A stretch of DNA of 43,903 nt from positions 1 through 43,903 of the forward strand of contig CAZVAO010000005.1 in the NCBI GenBank assembly GCA_964625175.1. Reading direction: 5' to 3'. This DNA comes from CAZVAO01 sp964625175 (GTDB taxonomy: Bacteria > Bacillota > UBA994 > PWPR01). The notes beneath the pieces were generated by a model. That model did no database searches. It saw nothing but the letters and a program-made list of their open reading frames with translations, and had not been told where the DNA came from. Positions 1 to 8,054 of this stretch are shown in pieces (within the stretch, counting starts at the first letter, position 1; each line of letters starts with the position of its first letter). The position numbers and the translations under genes were made by a program.

Positions 1-432
1 CAAGTATTAATTATTAATGGGCCTAATTTAAATTGGTTAGGGCGAAGAGACCACAAGCAATATGGGCAAGAAACATGGCAAGAGATCTTCCAAGTGTTAG
101 CAAATTATGCGGATACTAACCATACTGCTTTAGCTGATTTTCAATCAAATCATGAAGGAGATATTATCGATAAACTTCAGGAAACGGATTGTGATTGTGT
201 TATAATTAACGCTGGAGCTTATACCCACTATAGTTATGCCATACGCGATGCGATTGCGATGCTGACGATTCCGGTGATTGAGGTCCATATGAGTAATATC
301 TATCAACGAGAAGAATTCCGCAAGAAATCGGTTCTTGCACCCGTTTGTGTGGGCCAAATAACCGGATTTAAATCAACGAGTTATTTATTGGCGCTTCAAG
401 CAGGAATAGAATTACTTAAGTCAAATAAGTAA
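1..432 (+). CDS. aroQ: 3-dehydroquinate dehydratase type II (5' end cut off by window)
   Basis: Converts 3-dehydroquinate to 3-dehydroshikimate in the cytosolic shikimate pathway. The frame is open from base 1, so the true start lies just upstream; 143 residues are visible against a family length of about 145-150, so only the first few are missing. The visible N-terminus reads INGPNLNWLGRRD followed by QYG, which matches the family NGPNLNLLGxRxPxxYG motif with the catalytic Tyr. NAGAYTHYSYAIRDAI matches the NPGAxTHxSxAxRDA active-site segment, and EVHMSN carries the catalytic His. The gene ends 23 bases before pepP, the usual aroQ-pepP-efp arrangement of Firmicutes. The identification is firm. 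Confidence 0.95.
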   Translation, partial: QVLIINGPNLNWLGRRDHKQYGQETWQEIFQVLANYADTNHTALADFQSNHEGDIIDKLQETDCDCVIINAGAYTHYSYAIRDAIAMLTIPVIEVHMSNIYQREEFRKKSVLAPVCVGQITGFKSTSYLLALQAGIELLKSNK

Positions 433-455
433 TAAAGCAAGATGGAGGTGGCTGA

Positions 456-1529
456 ATGTATCAAAAAAGAATTGCCCGTCTGCGGCAAATAATGCAAGAA
501 AGCAATTTGCCTGCTATCTTGATCGTGAGTCCTGAAAATCGCTACTATATGAGCGGTTTCTCTGGGTCAAATGCTTTTTTAGTGATTACGGCGAATCAAG
601 CCGTTATGATTACAGATTTTAGATATATGGAGCAAGCAAAAGCAGAATGCCCTGATTATGATGTGAGGATTTATAATCGTATTGATCTGCCAGAGAAGAT
701 TAATACTATATTAGCAAGGTCTAGCATCGGAGAATTAGGGTTTGATCGTAAGGTAACCACTTATGCAGATTATCAATATTTCACAGCAGCATTAACCGCA
801 AAGCTAATACCTTATGAAAACTTAATTGAGCAGCTTAGAGCAATCAAAGATGATCATGAGATTGAGCAAATGCAACAGGCGCAAACAATTGCTGAGCAGG
901 CATTTATGGAAATTTTGCAAAGGATTCAACCCGGTGTCATTGAGTTTGAATTGGCCACAGAGCTCGAGTATCAGATGAAGAAAAGAGGTGCATTGCGCTG
1001 CGCCTTCCCCTCTATTGTCGCCTCTGGGTGGCGCTCAGCACTGCCACATGGGCGTGCTTCCCATAAAATAGTAGAGCGTGGTGATCTCATCACATTTGAC
1101 TTTGGTGCCTTTTATGGCGGTTATTGTAGTGATATGACACGCACAATTGCCGTTGGATCTGCTACGCCCAAGCAAAAAGAAATATATAATATCGTACTTG
1201 AGGCCCATCTCGCTTCCCTAGAGGCGTGTAAGCCAGGGGTTAGGGCTGCTGACATTGACAAAATTGCACGGGAAATTATTACAGATGCAGGTTATGGCAA
1301 ATATTTTGGTCATGGACTGGGGCATGGGGTAGGTAAAATGGTTCATGAAGCCCCTGCTTACAATGCGCGCAGCAACGATGTTCTTAAAATTGGCCATACT
1401 GGGACGATAGAGCCTGGTATTTACATACCTGACTGGGGTGGTGTCAGAATTGAGGATATGATTCTGATTACGGCTGATGGTTATTACAACTTTAATAAAG
1501 TCGTTCCTAAGAACTTACTAATTATTTAA
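456..1529 (+). CDS. pepP: Xaa-Pro aminopeptidase / M24 family metallopeptidase
   Basis: Cytosolic dimetal peptidase that removes N-terminal residues preceding proline. It has 357 residues with the two-domain layout of the family: an N-terminal creatinase-like domain (about 1-130, containing YYMSGFSGSNAF) and a C-terminal pita-bread M24 domain. All five metal ligands are visible: Asp215 (TFDFGA), Asp226 (SDMTRT), the second His of HGLGHGVG (His290), Glu319 (IEPGIY) and Glu333 (RIED). GGAGGTG at 444-450 sets the ATG start five bases later. It lies between aroQ and efp, equivalent to B. subtilis yqhT. Whether the substrate is a tripeptide (PepP) or a dipeptide (PepQ) cannot be read from sequence alone. 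Confidence 0.93.
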   Translation: MYQKRIARLRQIMQESNLPAILIVSPENRYYMSGFSGSNAFLVITANQAVMITDFRYMEQAKAECPDYDVRIYNRIDLPEKINTILARSSIGELGFDRKVTTYADYQYFTAALTAKLIPYENLIEQLRAIKDDHEIEQMQQAQTIAEQAFMEILQRIQPGVIEFELATELEYQMKKRGALRCAFPSIVASGWRSALPHGRASHKIVERGDLITFDFGAFYGGYCSDMTRTIAVGSATPKQKEIYNIVLEAHLASLEACKPGVRAADIDKIAREIITDAGYGKYFGHGLGHGVGKMVHEAPAYNARSNDVLKIGHTGTIEPGIYIPDWGGVRIEDMILITADGYYNFNKVVPKNLLII

Positions 1530-1543
1530 CGGAGGAAAACATT

Positions 1544-2101
1544 ATGATTTCAACGAGTGATTTTAAAACGGGTCTGACGATTCAACTGGACGGTACTGCC
1601 TACCAAATTATTGATTTTCAGCATGTTAAGCCAGGTAAAGGTGCCGCTTTTGTGCGCGCTAAGATTAAAAATGTTAAAACAGGACAGGTGATTGAGCGTA
1701 CCTATCGTGCGGGTGAGAAAATGGCATCCGCTCGTATTGATCGCAAAACCATGGAATACCTCTATCAGGATCTGGATGATTACGTTTTTATGGATTCCGA
1801 AACCTATGCACAACTTAAAATTGCATCTGAAGACTTGCAAACGGTCATCCCCTATTTAAAAGAAAATATGGAAGTTCAAATTAAGATCTATGAGGGTGAA
1901 GTGCTGGGCGCTGAATTGCCTCTTAATGTTGATTTGGAGATTATTGAGACAGCACCCGACATGCGCGGTGATACGGCAAGCGGTGGTGGCAAGCCTGCAG
2001 TTTTAGAAACAGGAACGGCTATTAACGTGCCATTTTTTGTCAAAGTAGGCGATGTTGTACGCGTCAATACAACCACCGGCGAATACGTGACGCGCGTATA
2101 G
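1544..2101 (+). CDS. efp: Elongation factor P
   Basis: Binds between the ribosomal P and E sites and relieves stalling at polyproline stretches. It has 185 residues, the normal length, with three beta-barrel domains: a KOW-like N-domain (about 1-63) and two OB-like domains. The loop KPGKGAAF carries Lys32, the position that is modified in many bacteria; no modification enzyme gene is seen in this window. The C-terminal signature is present (DVVRVNTTTGEYVTRV). GGAGG lies directly upstream and the gene follows pepP by 14 bases. In sporulating Bacillus/Clostridia the next genes would be spoIIIAA-AH; here they are absent. Confidence 0.97.
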   Translation: MISTSDFKTGLTIQLDGTAYQIIDFQHVKPGKGAAFVRAKIKNVKTGQVIERTYRAGEKMASARIDRKTMEYLYQDLDDYVFMDSETYAQLKIASEDLQTVIPYLKENMEVQIKIYEGEVLGAELPLNVDLEIIETAPDMRGDTASGGGKPAVLETGTAINVPFFVKVGDVVRVNTTTGEYVTRV

Positions 2102-2109
2102 GCGTTCTT

Positions 2110-2631
2110 ATGAGTGACCAAGGATTAATCCTCGTTTACACAGGCAATGGCAAGGGCAAGACAACTGCGGCACTTGGACTTGGACTAAGAGCCAGTGGTC
2201 ATGGCCAAAAGGTTATGATGATTCAATTTATGAAAGGGCAAACAGAAACAGGTGAGCTGGTCGCACTTGAACAGATCGATCACTTCACTATCGAACAAGC
2301 TGGCCGCGCCAATTTTGTTAATGCTGTGGCACCTGATCCCATGGATATTTCAGCGGCACAAGCAGGATTGGCACGTGCGGCTACTATCTTAGAGCAAGGA
2401 TGCGATCTCTTGATTCTTGATGAGATTAATGTCGCTATGGATTATGGGCTGGTTGAAGTTGAAGACGTAAAGGAATTGTTGCAGAGTAAACCACCGCACA
2501 CAAGTATTGTTATGACGGGTCGTGGCTTCCCTTTGGAACTTGCGGATGAGGTGGATCTAATCAGTGAGGTACAAGAAGTAAAACATCACTTCAACCGTGG
2601 TGTCCTCGCAAAGAAGGGGATTGAATACTAA
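2110..2631 (+). CDS. cobO: Cob(I)yrinic acid a,c-diamide adenosyltransferase (CobO/BtuR/CobA family)
   Basis: Transfers the adenosyl group of ATP to a reduced corrinoid, making the coenzyme B12 form. It has 173 residues; the N-terminal P-loop GNGKGKTTAALGLGLRASG is the family signature (P-loop at about residues 12-19), and LLILDEINVAMDYGLV is the Walker-B-like segment. It starts eight bases after efp stops and has no strong ribosome binding site, so translation is probably coupled. No other cobalamin gene lies in the window, so it may serve corrinoid salvage. The start is inferred from the ATG and the N-terminal match. Confidence 0.9.
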   Translation: MSDQGLILVYTGNGKGKTTAALGLGLRASGHGQKVMMIQFMKGQTETGELVALEQIDHFTIEQAGRANFVNAVAPDPMDISAAQAGLARAATILEQGCDLLILDEINVAMDYGLVEVEDVKELLQSKPPHTSIVMTGRGFPLELADEVDLISEVQEVKHHFNRGVLAKKGIEY

Positions 2632-2691
2632 ATTCGCAATCGATTGAATTCAGCAACGATTATCAGATGGATAAAATTTAGGAGGATTAAC

Positions 2692-3774
2692 ATGTTAAAA
2701 GCTAAACTTTATGAGAAGCTCGAGCAGCTGCAAAAATTGAATGGTATTCCTGGTCAAGAACAAGAAGTCGTGCGTTTTCTTGTCGAAAAACTGGACGGTC
2801 TGGCAGAAGAAATAAGCGTTGATACGTTTGGTAACGTCATTGCTCTTAAAAAAGGGAGCGGTAATGGACCTTCGTTAATGATTGCAGCCCATACCGATGA
2901 AATTGGATTGATTGTCAAAAGTATTGGGCAAGACGGTTTTATACGCTTTAATAAGTTGGGTGGGATGATTGACTCACTGCTCACGGGGCGCAAGGTTAAC
3001 GTGAATGGCCACCTCGGAATCGTCGGTGTCAAAGCCGGTCATGTCCAATTGCCAGAAGAGAAGAATGCAGTCACGAGCTATAAGAAAATGTATATTGATG
3101 TGGGTGCGTCTTCACGAGAAGAGGTATTAGCCATGGGTATAAACGTTGGTGATCCCGTTACTTACGTCAGTGAAATCAGCTATTTCACGAATTCCGATCT
3201 CTTGTGTGGCAAAGCACTAGATAACCGCTTAGGATGTGCGATACTCTGGCAGATGCTTGAGGATCTTGATGGGCAAGAAATTGCGGGGGACCTCTATGCT
3301 ACATTTACAGTTCAAGAGGAAGTCGGATTACGTGGTGCAACCGTTTCTACTTTTGCCATCAACCCGGATTATGCCATTGCACTTGATACAGTGCCAGCGG
3401 GCGACACCCCAGATATTAATACAGAAGTCGATCTCAATATATATCTAGGCCGTGGACCAGTCGTTCCGTTAACCAGTGGTGGGGGTGTGCGCGGTAATAT
3501 TTTGCATCCAGGGATGAAAAAGATGCTATTGGAGACCGCAAAGCGTCATAATATTCCAGTTCAAGCTGAATTATTTATGGGGGGCACTTCAGATATTTCA
3601 GCTATTCATATGGTACGTGGTGGGATCTTGTGTGGCGCGGTAACAGTGCCTCGTCGGTATTCGCATTCACCAGTGGAAATGATGGATATTAATGATTCAA
3701 TCAACAGTTATAAGCTTTTAATGGCCGTTGTCATGGAGATGGATCAGCATAAAAAGATCTCATTCCTCGACTAA
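2692..3774 (+). CDS. M42 family metallopeptidase (glutamyl aminopeptidase/endoglucanase-like)
   Basis: Cytosolic, probably oligomeric dimetal aminopeptidase. It has 360 residues when begun at the ATG at 2692, which sits five bases after GGAGG (2681-2685); an upstream in-frame start exists at 2644 but lacks such a site. Metal and catalytic motifs of the family are all visible in order: AAHTDEIG (His, Asp), KALDNRLG (bridging Asp), QEEVGLRGA (catalytic and ligand Glu), ALDTVPAGDTPD (Asp) and YSHSPVEM (His). It belongs to the YsdC/FrvX/PepA group. It is the last gene before a hairpin terminator, in the position where spoIIIA-accBC lie in Bacillus. The exact peptide preference is unknown. Confidence 0.9.
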   Translation: MLKAKLYEKLEQLQKLNGIPGQEQEVVRFLVEKLDGLAEEISVDTFGNVIALKKGSGNGPSLMIAAHTDEIGLIVKSIGQDGFIRFNKLGGMIDSLLTGRKVNVNGHLGIVGVKAGHVQLPEEKNAVTSYKKMYIDVGASSREEVLAMGINVGDPVTYVSEISYFTNSDLLCGKALDNRLGCAILWQMLEDLDGQEIAGDLYATFTVQEEVGLRGATVSTFAINPDYAIALDTVPAGDTPDINTEVDLNIYLGRGPVVPLTSGGGVRGNILHPGMKKMLLETAKRHNIPVQAELFMGGTSDISAIHMVRGGILCGAVTVPRRYSHSPVEMMDINDSINSYKLLMAVVMEMDQHKKISFLD

Positions 3775-3795
3775 CGATTTATTTAATAATCATTT

Positions 3796-3825
3796 AAAAC
3801 CGCTGAGCACTGCTTGGCGGTTTTA
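3796..3825 (+). terminator. Rho-independent terminator after M42 peptidase
   Basis: An eight-base-pair perfect stem pairs AAAACCGC (3796-3803) with GCGGTTTT (3817-3824) around a 13-base loop. The T-run is part of the 3' arm. It closes the aroQ-pepP-efp-cobO-M42 unit. Confidence 0.75.
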
Positions 3826-3914
3826 GTCATGACCTAAGAGAAAGTGCTGGAAATGGTTATTTTTAGGCTATAATTGCCAATCGTTAACGGTGAATTCAAT
3901 ATTACAGGTAAGTA

Positions 3915-3944
3915 TTGCCTTATATTTTTTTGATATGATATAAT
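3915..3944 (+). promoter_or_regulatory. Sigma-A type promoter for the asp23-nusB-...-recN unit
   Basis: TTGCCT at 3915-3920 and TATAAT at 3939-3944 are separated by 18 bases, and TG one base before the -10 gives an extended -10 (TGATATAAT). AAGGAGGTG follows 15 bases downstream, so the leader is short. Confidence 0.7.
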
Positions 3945-3973
3945 AGTATTTGTTCTACAAGGAGGTGTAAAGA

Positions 3974-4348
3974 TTGACTGAACAACAAAGTTTAGGAAAT
4001 GTATGCATTGCTGACGATGTGGTCAGTGTGATTGCTAAAATCGCCGCTGCAGAAATCGAGGGCGTTCGAGGGGTATCTGCTGGTTTTTCTGGTATTCGTG
4101 ATATCGTTGGAAGCAAAAACCACACAAAAGGGATCAAAACACAAATTACAGATAATATGGTAAACATTGATATTCATATTAGCATCAAACAGGGGATTTA
4201 TATTCCTGAAGCAGCAAAAAAAGTTCAAGCGAATATTAAACAATCGATCGAGTCAATGACAGGACTAACCGTGCAGACGGTTAATGTCTATATTCAAAAT
4301 ATCGTATTTAAATCAGAAGAAGACAAACCAGCTGAGACTGATGATTAA
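3974..4348 (+). CDS. Asp23/Gls24 family envelope stress response protein (YqhY-like)
   Basis: Small cytosolic or membrane-associated DUF322 (Asp23) protein of 124 residues. The family signature is seen as AAEIEGVRGVSAG near residues 25-40, VNIDIHISIKQGIYIPEAAKKVQANIKQSIESMTG split over the middle, and VNVYIQNI near the C-terminus. It starts with TTG placed seven bases after the GGAGG core of AAGGAGGTG. In Bacillus the ortholog YqhY lies between accBC and nusB; here accBC are absent but nusB still follows. The family has been linked to cell-envelope homeostasis and to acetyl-CoA carboxylase function, but the biochemical role is unsettled. Confidence 0.88.
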   Translation: MTEQQSLGNVCIADDVVSVIAKIAAAEIEGVRGVSAGFSGIRDIVGSKNHTKGIKTQITDNMVNIDIHISIKQGIYIPEAAKKVQANIKQSIESMTGLTVQTVNVYIQNIVFKSEEDKPAETDD

Positions 4349-4389
4349 ATCTGGCGATTTATTTGCATTGCCAAAAAAAGAGGTGGACT

Positions 4390-4794
4390 ATGGGCAGAAG
4401 ACAAGCGCGTGAGGGCGCACTGAGAATGCTCTATTCTTGGGATATCCGTCATGCCAATTCTTATTTGGAACGGTCTACTTTTGAGACTGAACTCTTATTA
4501 GAAGAAGACGATCGGGATTTCATGGCTGCATTGGTTGAGCAGATCATTAACAATATTGACGCTTACGATGCCATTATTGCAGCTTGCCTTAAAGGCTGGA
4601 AGTTAGGGCGACTGCCCGTTATCGATCGCAATATATTGCGTATAGCATTAGCTGAATTATCAGCAGAAGAGCCAACACCACGCCGGGTTGTCGTCAACGA
4701 GGCCGTCGAATTGGCAAAACTTTATGCCGCCAGTGATGCACACAAGTATATCCATGGGGTAATTGGCAACCTGATGCCAAAGAGCGAGTCATGA
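4390..4794 (+). CDS. nusB: Transcription antitermination factor NusB
   Basis: All-helical RNA-binding protein that joins NusE/S10 on boxA RNA in rRNA antitermination. It has 134 residues from the ATG at 4390, preceded by AGAGGTGG; the upstream in-frame TTG at 4363 has no ribosome binding site. The N-terminus GRRQAREGALRMLYSWD matches the family RRxARExALQxLYxxD motif, and the C-terminus holds LPVIDRNILRIALAEL and VVVNEAVELAKLYA. Its ATGA stop overlaps the next start, indicating coupling. Confidence 0.96.
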   Translation: MGRRQAREGALRMLYSWDIRHANSYLERSTFETELLLEEDDRDFMAALVEQIINNIDAYDAIIAACLKGWKLGRLPVIDRNILRIALAELSAEEPTPRRVVVNEAVELAKLYAASDAHKYIHGVIGNLMPKSES

Positions 4795-5750
4795 TTCTAG
4801 GGATTGATACATCAGCTTATACAACATCCTTGGCTATTGTGGAGAAGGTAGCATCAACCGTCCCTATTCTAGATATCCGGCAAGTATTGCAAGTGCCATT
4901 TGGGCAAAGGGGATTGCGCCAGTCTGATGCCGTCTATCAGCATGTTCAGAATTTTTCACATCTTGCTGATCAGCTACGGCACTATTCTTTCACAGCCATC
5001 AGCGTTTCAGATCGTCCACGGCCAAGAGATGAATCCTATATGCCAGTTTTTAAAGTGGGTCAAGCATTTGCCCAGATACTGGCCGCAACACATCAGGTGC
5101 CTTTATATCGTGTGTCACACCAAGAAGGCCATATCGCTGCGGGATTATGGTCTAGTAAGTGTGAATTGGAGTATTCGCCTGTTTTAGCGCTTCATATCTC
5201 CGGGGGAACGAGTGATGTGATGATGCTTGAGCGCGAAGGGGAAGGTTTCACTATCGCGGAATTGGGGTGCTCTTCAGACCTTCATGCAGGCCAGTTTGTC
5301 GATCGTGTCGGCGTTGTTTTAGGTGCGGCTTTCCCGTCTGGATCGCAAATGGATCAGTGGTCACAAGAGATTAGTGACACAGTATTAAGGATTCCATCCG
5401 TCGTTCACGGCTATGACATGAGCTTCTCGGGACCAGAATCAGCTGCTCAGCGGCTTGTCTCAGCAGGACACACTGCGCCGAACGTTAGCAGAGCTGTTTT
5501 TGTGTGCATTGCCCGTACGGTAGAGAAGGTCATTCGCTATGCGTACACTCAAAAAGACTATGGCTGTGTATTGTTGGTGGGTGGTGTGGCTTGCAATAGT
5601 GTTTTACGCGCAGAATTACTAAGGCGTTTGCCTTATAATATTTATTTTTGTAATACGATGTATAGTAGTGATAATGCAGTTGGAGTCGCTTTATTAGGTG
5701 CTCAAAAAGCTAAAGGTAATGGAGGACAGATTAATGTCAAAACTGATTGA
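4791..5750 (+). CDS. TsaD/Kae1-family paralog (peptidase M22-like protein)
   Basis: Member of the ASKHA-fold Kae1/TsaD/Gcp family, 319 residues. The metal-binding HxxxH is present as HQEGH, the nucleotide-binding loop as HISGGTSDVM, the second half as GQFVDRVGVVLG, SFSGPESAA and VGGVACNSVLR, and the distal metal Asp in SSDNAVGVALLG. It differs from canonical TsaD, which has SGGHT and a longer N-terminal half; it corresponds to the second, divergent copy that Clostridia often carry between nusB and xseA. The true TsaD for tRNA t6A is probably elsewhere. It overlaps nusB by four bases and folD by 17. Its function is not established; annotation as a glycoprotease is historical. Confidence 0.78.
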   Translation: MILGIDTSAYTTSLAIVEKVASTVPILDIRQVLQVPFGQRGLRQSDAVYQHVQNFSHLADQLRHYSFTAISVSDRPRPRDESYMPVFKVGQAFAQILAATHQVPLYRVSHQEGHIAAGLWSSKCELEYSPVLALHISGGTSDVMMLEREGEGFTIAELGCSSDLHAGQFVDRVGVVLGAAFPSGSQMDQWSQEISDTVLRIPSVVHGYDMSFSGPESAAQRLVSAGHTAPNVSRAVFVCIARTVEKVIRYAYTQKDYGCVLLVGGVACNSVLRAELLRRLPYNIYFCNTMYSSDNAVGVALLGAQKAKGNGGQINVKTD

Positions 5751-6588
5751 TGGTAAAACAATTTCAAGAGCGATTCGCGGAGAGCTTAAGAAACAGGTTG
5801 CAGAATTAAAAGAGCAAGGAATTATCCCGGGTCTAGCTGTTATTCTAGTGGGCGAAGACCCTGCGTCGCAGACCTACGTCCGTTCGAAAGAACGCATGTG
5901 TGAACGAATAGGTATTAATTCGATTAAAATTAATTATGATACCGATGTAACAGAAGAAGAATTATTGGCAAAAATTGCGGAGTTGAATGCGGATTCAGCA
6001 GTCCATGGCATTCTAGTACAACTACCACTTCCTCAGCATATTGACAGTGATGCCGTTATTCATGCAATTGCAGCAGATAAGGACGTAGACGGGTTCCATC
6101 CGCTTAATATTGGGCAGATGTTCTTAAATGAACCTGGCTTTTGGTCATGTACACCACATGGTGTCATTGAGTTACTTGATCGTTCCGGTATCGAAATTGA
6201 AGGCCAGCATGCGGTTATTGTCGGAGCCAGTAATATTGTAGGGAAACCGATGGCAACCATGTTATTGAATCGCGAGGCGACGATTACTGTATGTCATATC
6301 AAAACGAAGGATTTAGCTTTCCATACGCGACAAGCGGATATTATCGTTGTTGCTGTTGGCAGACCGAATCTCATCACAGCGGATATGGTTAAAGAGGGAG
6401 CAGTAGTTATTGATGTCGGCATCAATCGTTTGGCAGACGGTCGACTTGTCGGCGATGTTGATTTTGAGAATGTTTCCCAGAAAACCTCATTCATCACGCC
6501 CGTTCCAGGTGGTGTAGGTCCGATGACGATCATCATGTTGATGAAGAATACGATTCAATCTGCAATTCGACATGCTCAATCCAATTAG
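5734..6588 (+). CDS. folD: Bifunctional methylenetetrahydrofolate dehydrogenase / cyclohydrolase
   Basis: Interconverts 5,10-methylene-, methenyl- and 10-formyl-tetrahydrofolate, supplying one-carbon units. It has 284 residues from the ATG at 5734, eight bases after GGAGGA (5721-5726); an earlier in-frame start at 5698 lies deeper inside the previous gene. Signatures: VILVGEDPASQTYVRSK with the catalytic Lys region, GILVQLPLPQHI, DVDGFHPLN and the C-terminal PVPGGVGPMT. The NADP-binding GASNIVGKPM segment is intact. It overlaps the TsaD-like gene by 17 bases and xseA by 17, so this unit is tightly packed. Confidence 0.97.
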   Translation: MSKLIDGKTISRAIRGELKKQVAELKEQGIIPGLAVILVGEDPASQTYVRSKERMCERIGINSIKINYDTDVTEEELLAKIAELNADSAVHGILVQLPLPQHIDSDAVIHAIAADKDVDGFHPLNIGQMFLNEPGFWSCTPHGVIELLDRSGIEIEGQHAVIVGASNIVGKPMATMLLNREATITVCHIKTKDLAFHTRQADIIVVAVGRPNLITADMVKEGAVVIDVGINRLADGRLVGDVDFENVSQKTSFITPVPGGVGPMTIIMLMKNTIQSAIRHAQSN

Positions 6589-7804
6589 AACCATATATTC
6601 TGTTTCTGATGTTAACGAATTATTACGCATCAGCATCGAAAATGAGCCTCAATTCAATTTGATGTTGATTAAAGGTGAAATCGTTAACTATAAAAGGCAT
6701 AGCTCAGGGCATATTTATTTTGCGATTAAAGATAATGATTCACGCCTTAAATGTGTTATGTTTAAAAGTCAGAGCAGATCTTTGGAATTCCGACCTGAGA
6801 ATGGCAATCAAGTGCTTATTCAAGGTCGGCTTTCTGTATATAGCCGTAACGGAGAGTATCAAATTTATGTGGATGCCATGTACCCATTGGGACAGGGCGA
6901 TCTTCATCAAAAATGGCAGGATCTTAAGGAAAAAATGGAACAAGAGGGATTGTTTGATCCCGAGCATAAACAAAAATTACCGAGCTTTCCACTGCGCATT
7001 GGGGTTATCACCTCACCCACAGGGGCCGCGATTCACGATATCACAGAAACGATTCACCAGCGTTTCCCACCTAGCAAGATTATCTTGGCGCCTGTTCGAG
7101 TGCAAGGCGATCAGGCTGGGTTAGAAATTGCGCAGGCCATTCAGCTCTTCAATCGTGAGAGGTGCGTTGATTTACTGATTGTGGGGCGCGGTGGTGGTGC
7201 ACCTGAAGATCTTTGGGCGTTTAATGAGGAAGTCGTCATACGCGCAATCTACGATTCTGCAATACCGATTATCTCTGCAGTTGGCCACGAAGTAGATACG
7301 ACCTTGGCAGACTTTGCAGCTGATCAAGTTGCTGCAACACCAACTGCTGCGGCAGTTTTAGCCGTTCCAGAATTGACCAATATATGGCGTGATTTAGATG
7401 CTTTCAGTGACAAGATTGACGCCGAACTACGGCGTTCGCTGAGAGATAAGCGATTGTTAATCGAGGCATACGAACGTCATATTCAGAGTTATAGCCCGAG
7501 TCAGAAACTGCAAAGACAAGGGCAACAGCTCGATTTTTTACTGCAGAAATTGAATTATAATATCAATTATGTTTTACGCAAACAGCGTTCAATTTACGAC
7601 GACTATCGCCTAAAACTCATGAATATGCATCCACAACGGCCCTTAGCCAAAGGCTTTGCTATGGTTTTTAAGCAAGAAAATGGGCGATTAGTCACGGATC
7701 AAGCCCACGTCCAGACCGGAGATCAGATTACCATTCGGCTCAATGAGGGCACATTGATCGCCAAAGTCTTAGCAAAAGAGATTCCGAATAATAAGTCACA
7801 ATAG
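6572..7804 (+). CDS. xseA: Exodeoxyribonuclease VII large subunit
   Basis: Large subunit of the ssDNA-specific exonuclease VII. It has 410 residues: an N-terminal OB fold (about 1-105, with YSVSDVNELL and the GEIVNYKRHSSGHIYFAIKD segment), a catalytic core with GVITSPTGAAIHDI, VGRGGGAPEDLWAFNEE and SAVGHEVDTTLADFAADQVAATPTAAA split over 270 residues, then a helical coiled-coil tail. The start at 6572 overlaps folD by 17 bases and is favoured because the conserved YSVS begins at residue 9. It is followed by xseB. Confidence 0.96.
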   Translation: MLNPIRTIYSVSDVNELLRISIENEPQFNLMLIKGEIVNYKRHSSGHIYFAIKDNDSRLKCVMFKSQSRSLEFRPENGNQVLIQGRLSVYSRNGEYQIYVDAMYPLGQGDLHQKWQDLKEKMEQEGLFDPEHKQKLPSFPLRIGVITSPTGAAIHDITETIHQRFPPSKIILAPVRVQGDQAGLEIAQAIQLFNRERCVDLLIVGRGGGAPEDLWAFNEEVVIRAIYDSAIPIISAVGHEVDTTLADFAADQVAATPTAAAVLAVPELTNIWRDLDAFSDKIDAELRRSLRDKRLLIEAYERHIQSYSPSQKLQRQGQQLDFLLQKLNYNINYVLRKQRSIYDDYRLKLMNMHPQRPLAKGFAMVFKQENGRLVTDQAHVQTGDQITIRLNEGTLIAKVLAKEIPNNKSQ

Positions 7805-7837
7805 CTATTGTTAGAAAGACTGAGAGGGATAATAGAC

Positions 7838-8050
7838 ATGGAAACAAAAATCTCATTAGATCAAGCTATAAAGCGTTTAGCTGAAATTACCAGAGAAATG
7901 GAAAACGAAGATCATAATTTAGAACAGCAAATGGCACTCTATGAGGAGGGGATGAAACTTCTGCATATTGCAAAAGAAACACTTGCTCAAGTTGAATTGA
8001 AAGTGCAAGAGATCAACAGTATCAATAAGGTTCCAGATCAGGAGAACTAA
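7838..8050 (+). CDS. xseB: Exodeoxyribonuclease VII small subunit
   Basis: Small helical subunit of exonuclease VII, 70 residues. It carries the family pattern LDQAIKRLAEITREMEN followed by LEQQMALYEEGMKLL. The ATG at 7838 is chosen because the conserved region begins about six residues later; the in-frame codon at 7808 would add an unrelated ten-residue leader. It is 33 bases after xseA and four bases before ispA. Confidence 0.93.
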   Translation: METKISLDQAIKRLAEITREMENEDHNLEQQMALYEEGMKLLHIAKETLAQVELKVQEINSINKVPDQEN

Positions 8051-8054
8051 GGAT

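Noticed and set aside
4791..5750. Calling the M22-like gene tsaD
   Set aside because: It lacks the canonical SGGHT form and is in the position of the divergent clostridial paralog; a true tsaD is expected elsewhere.
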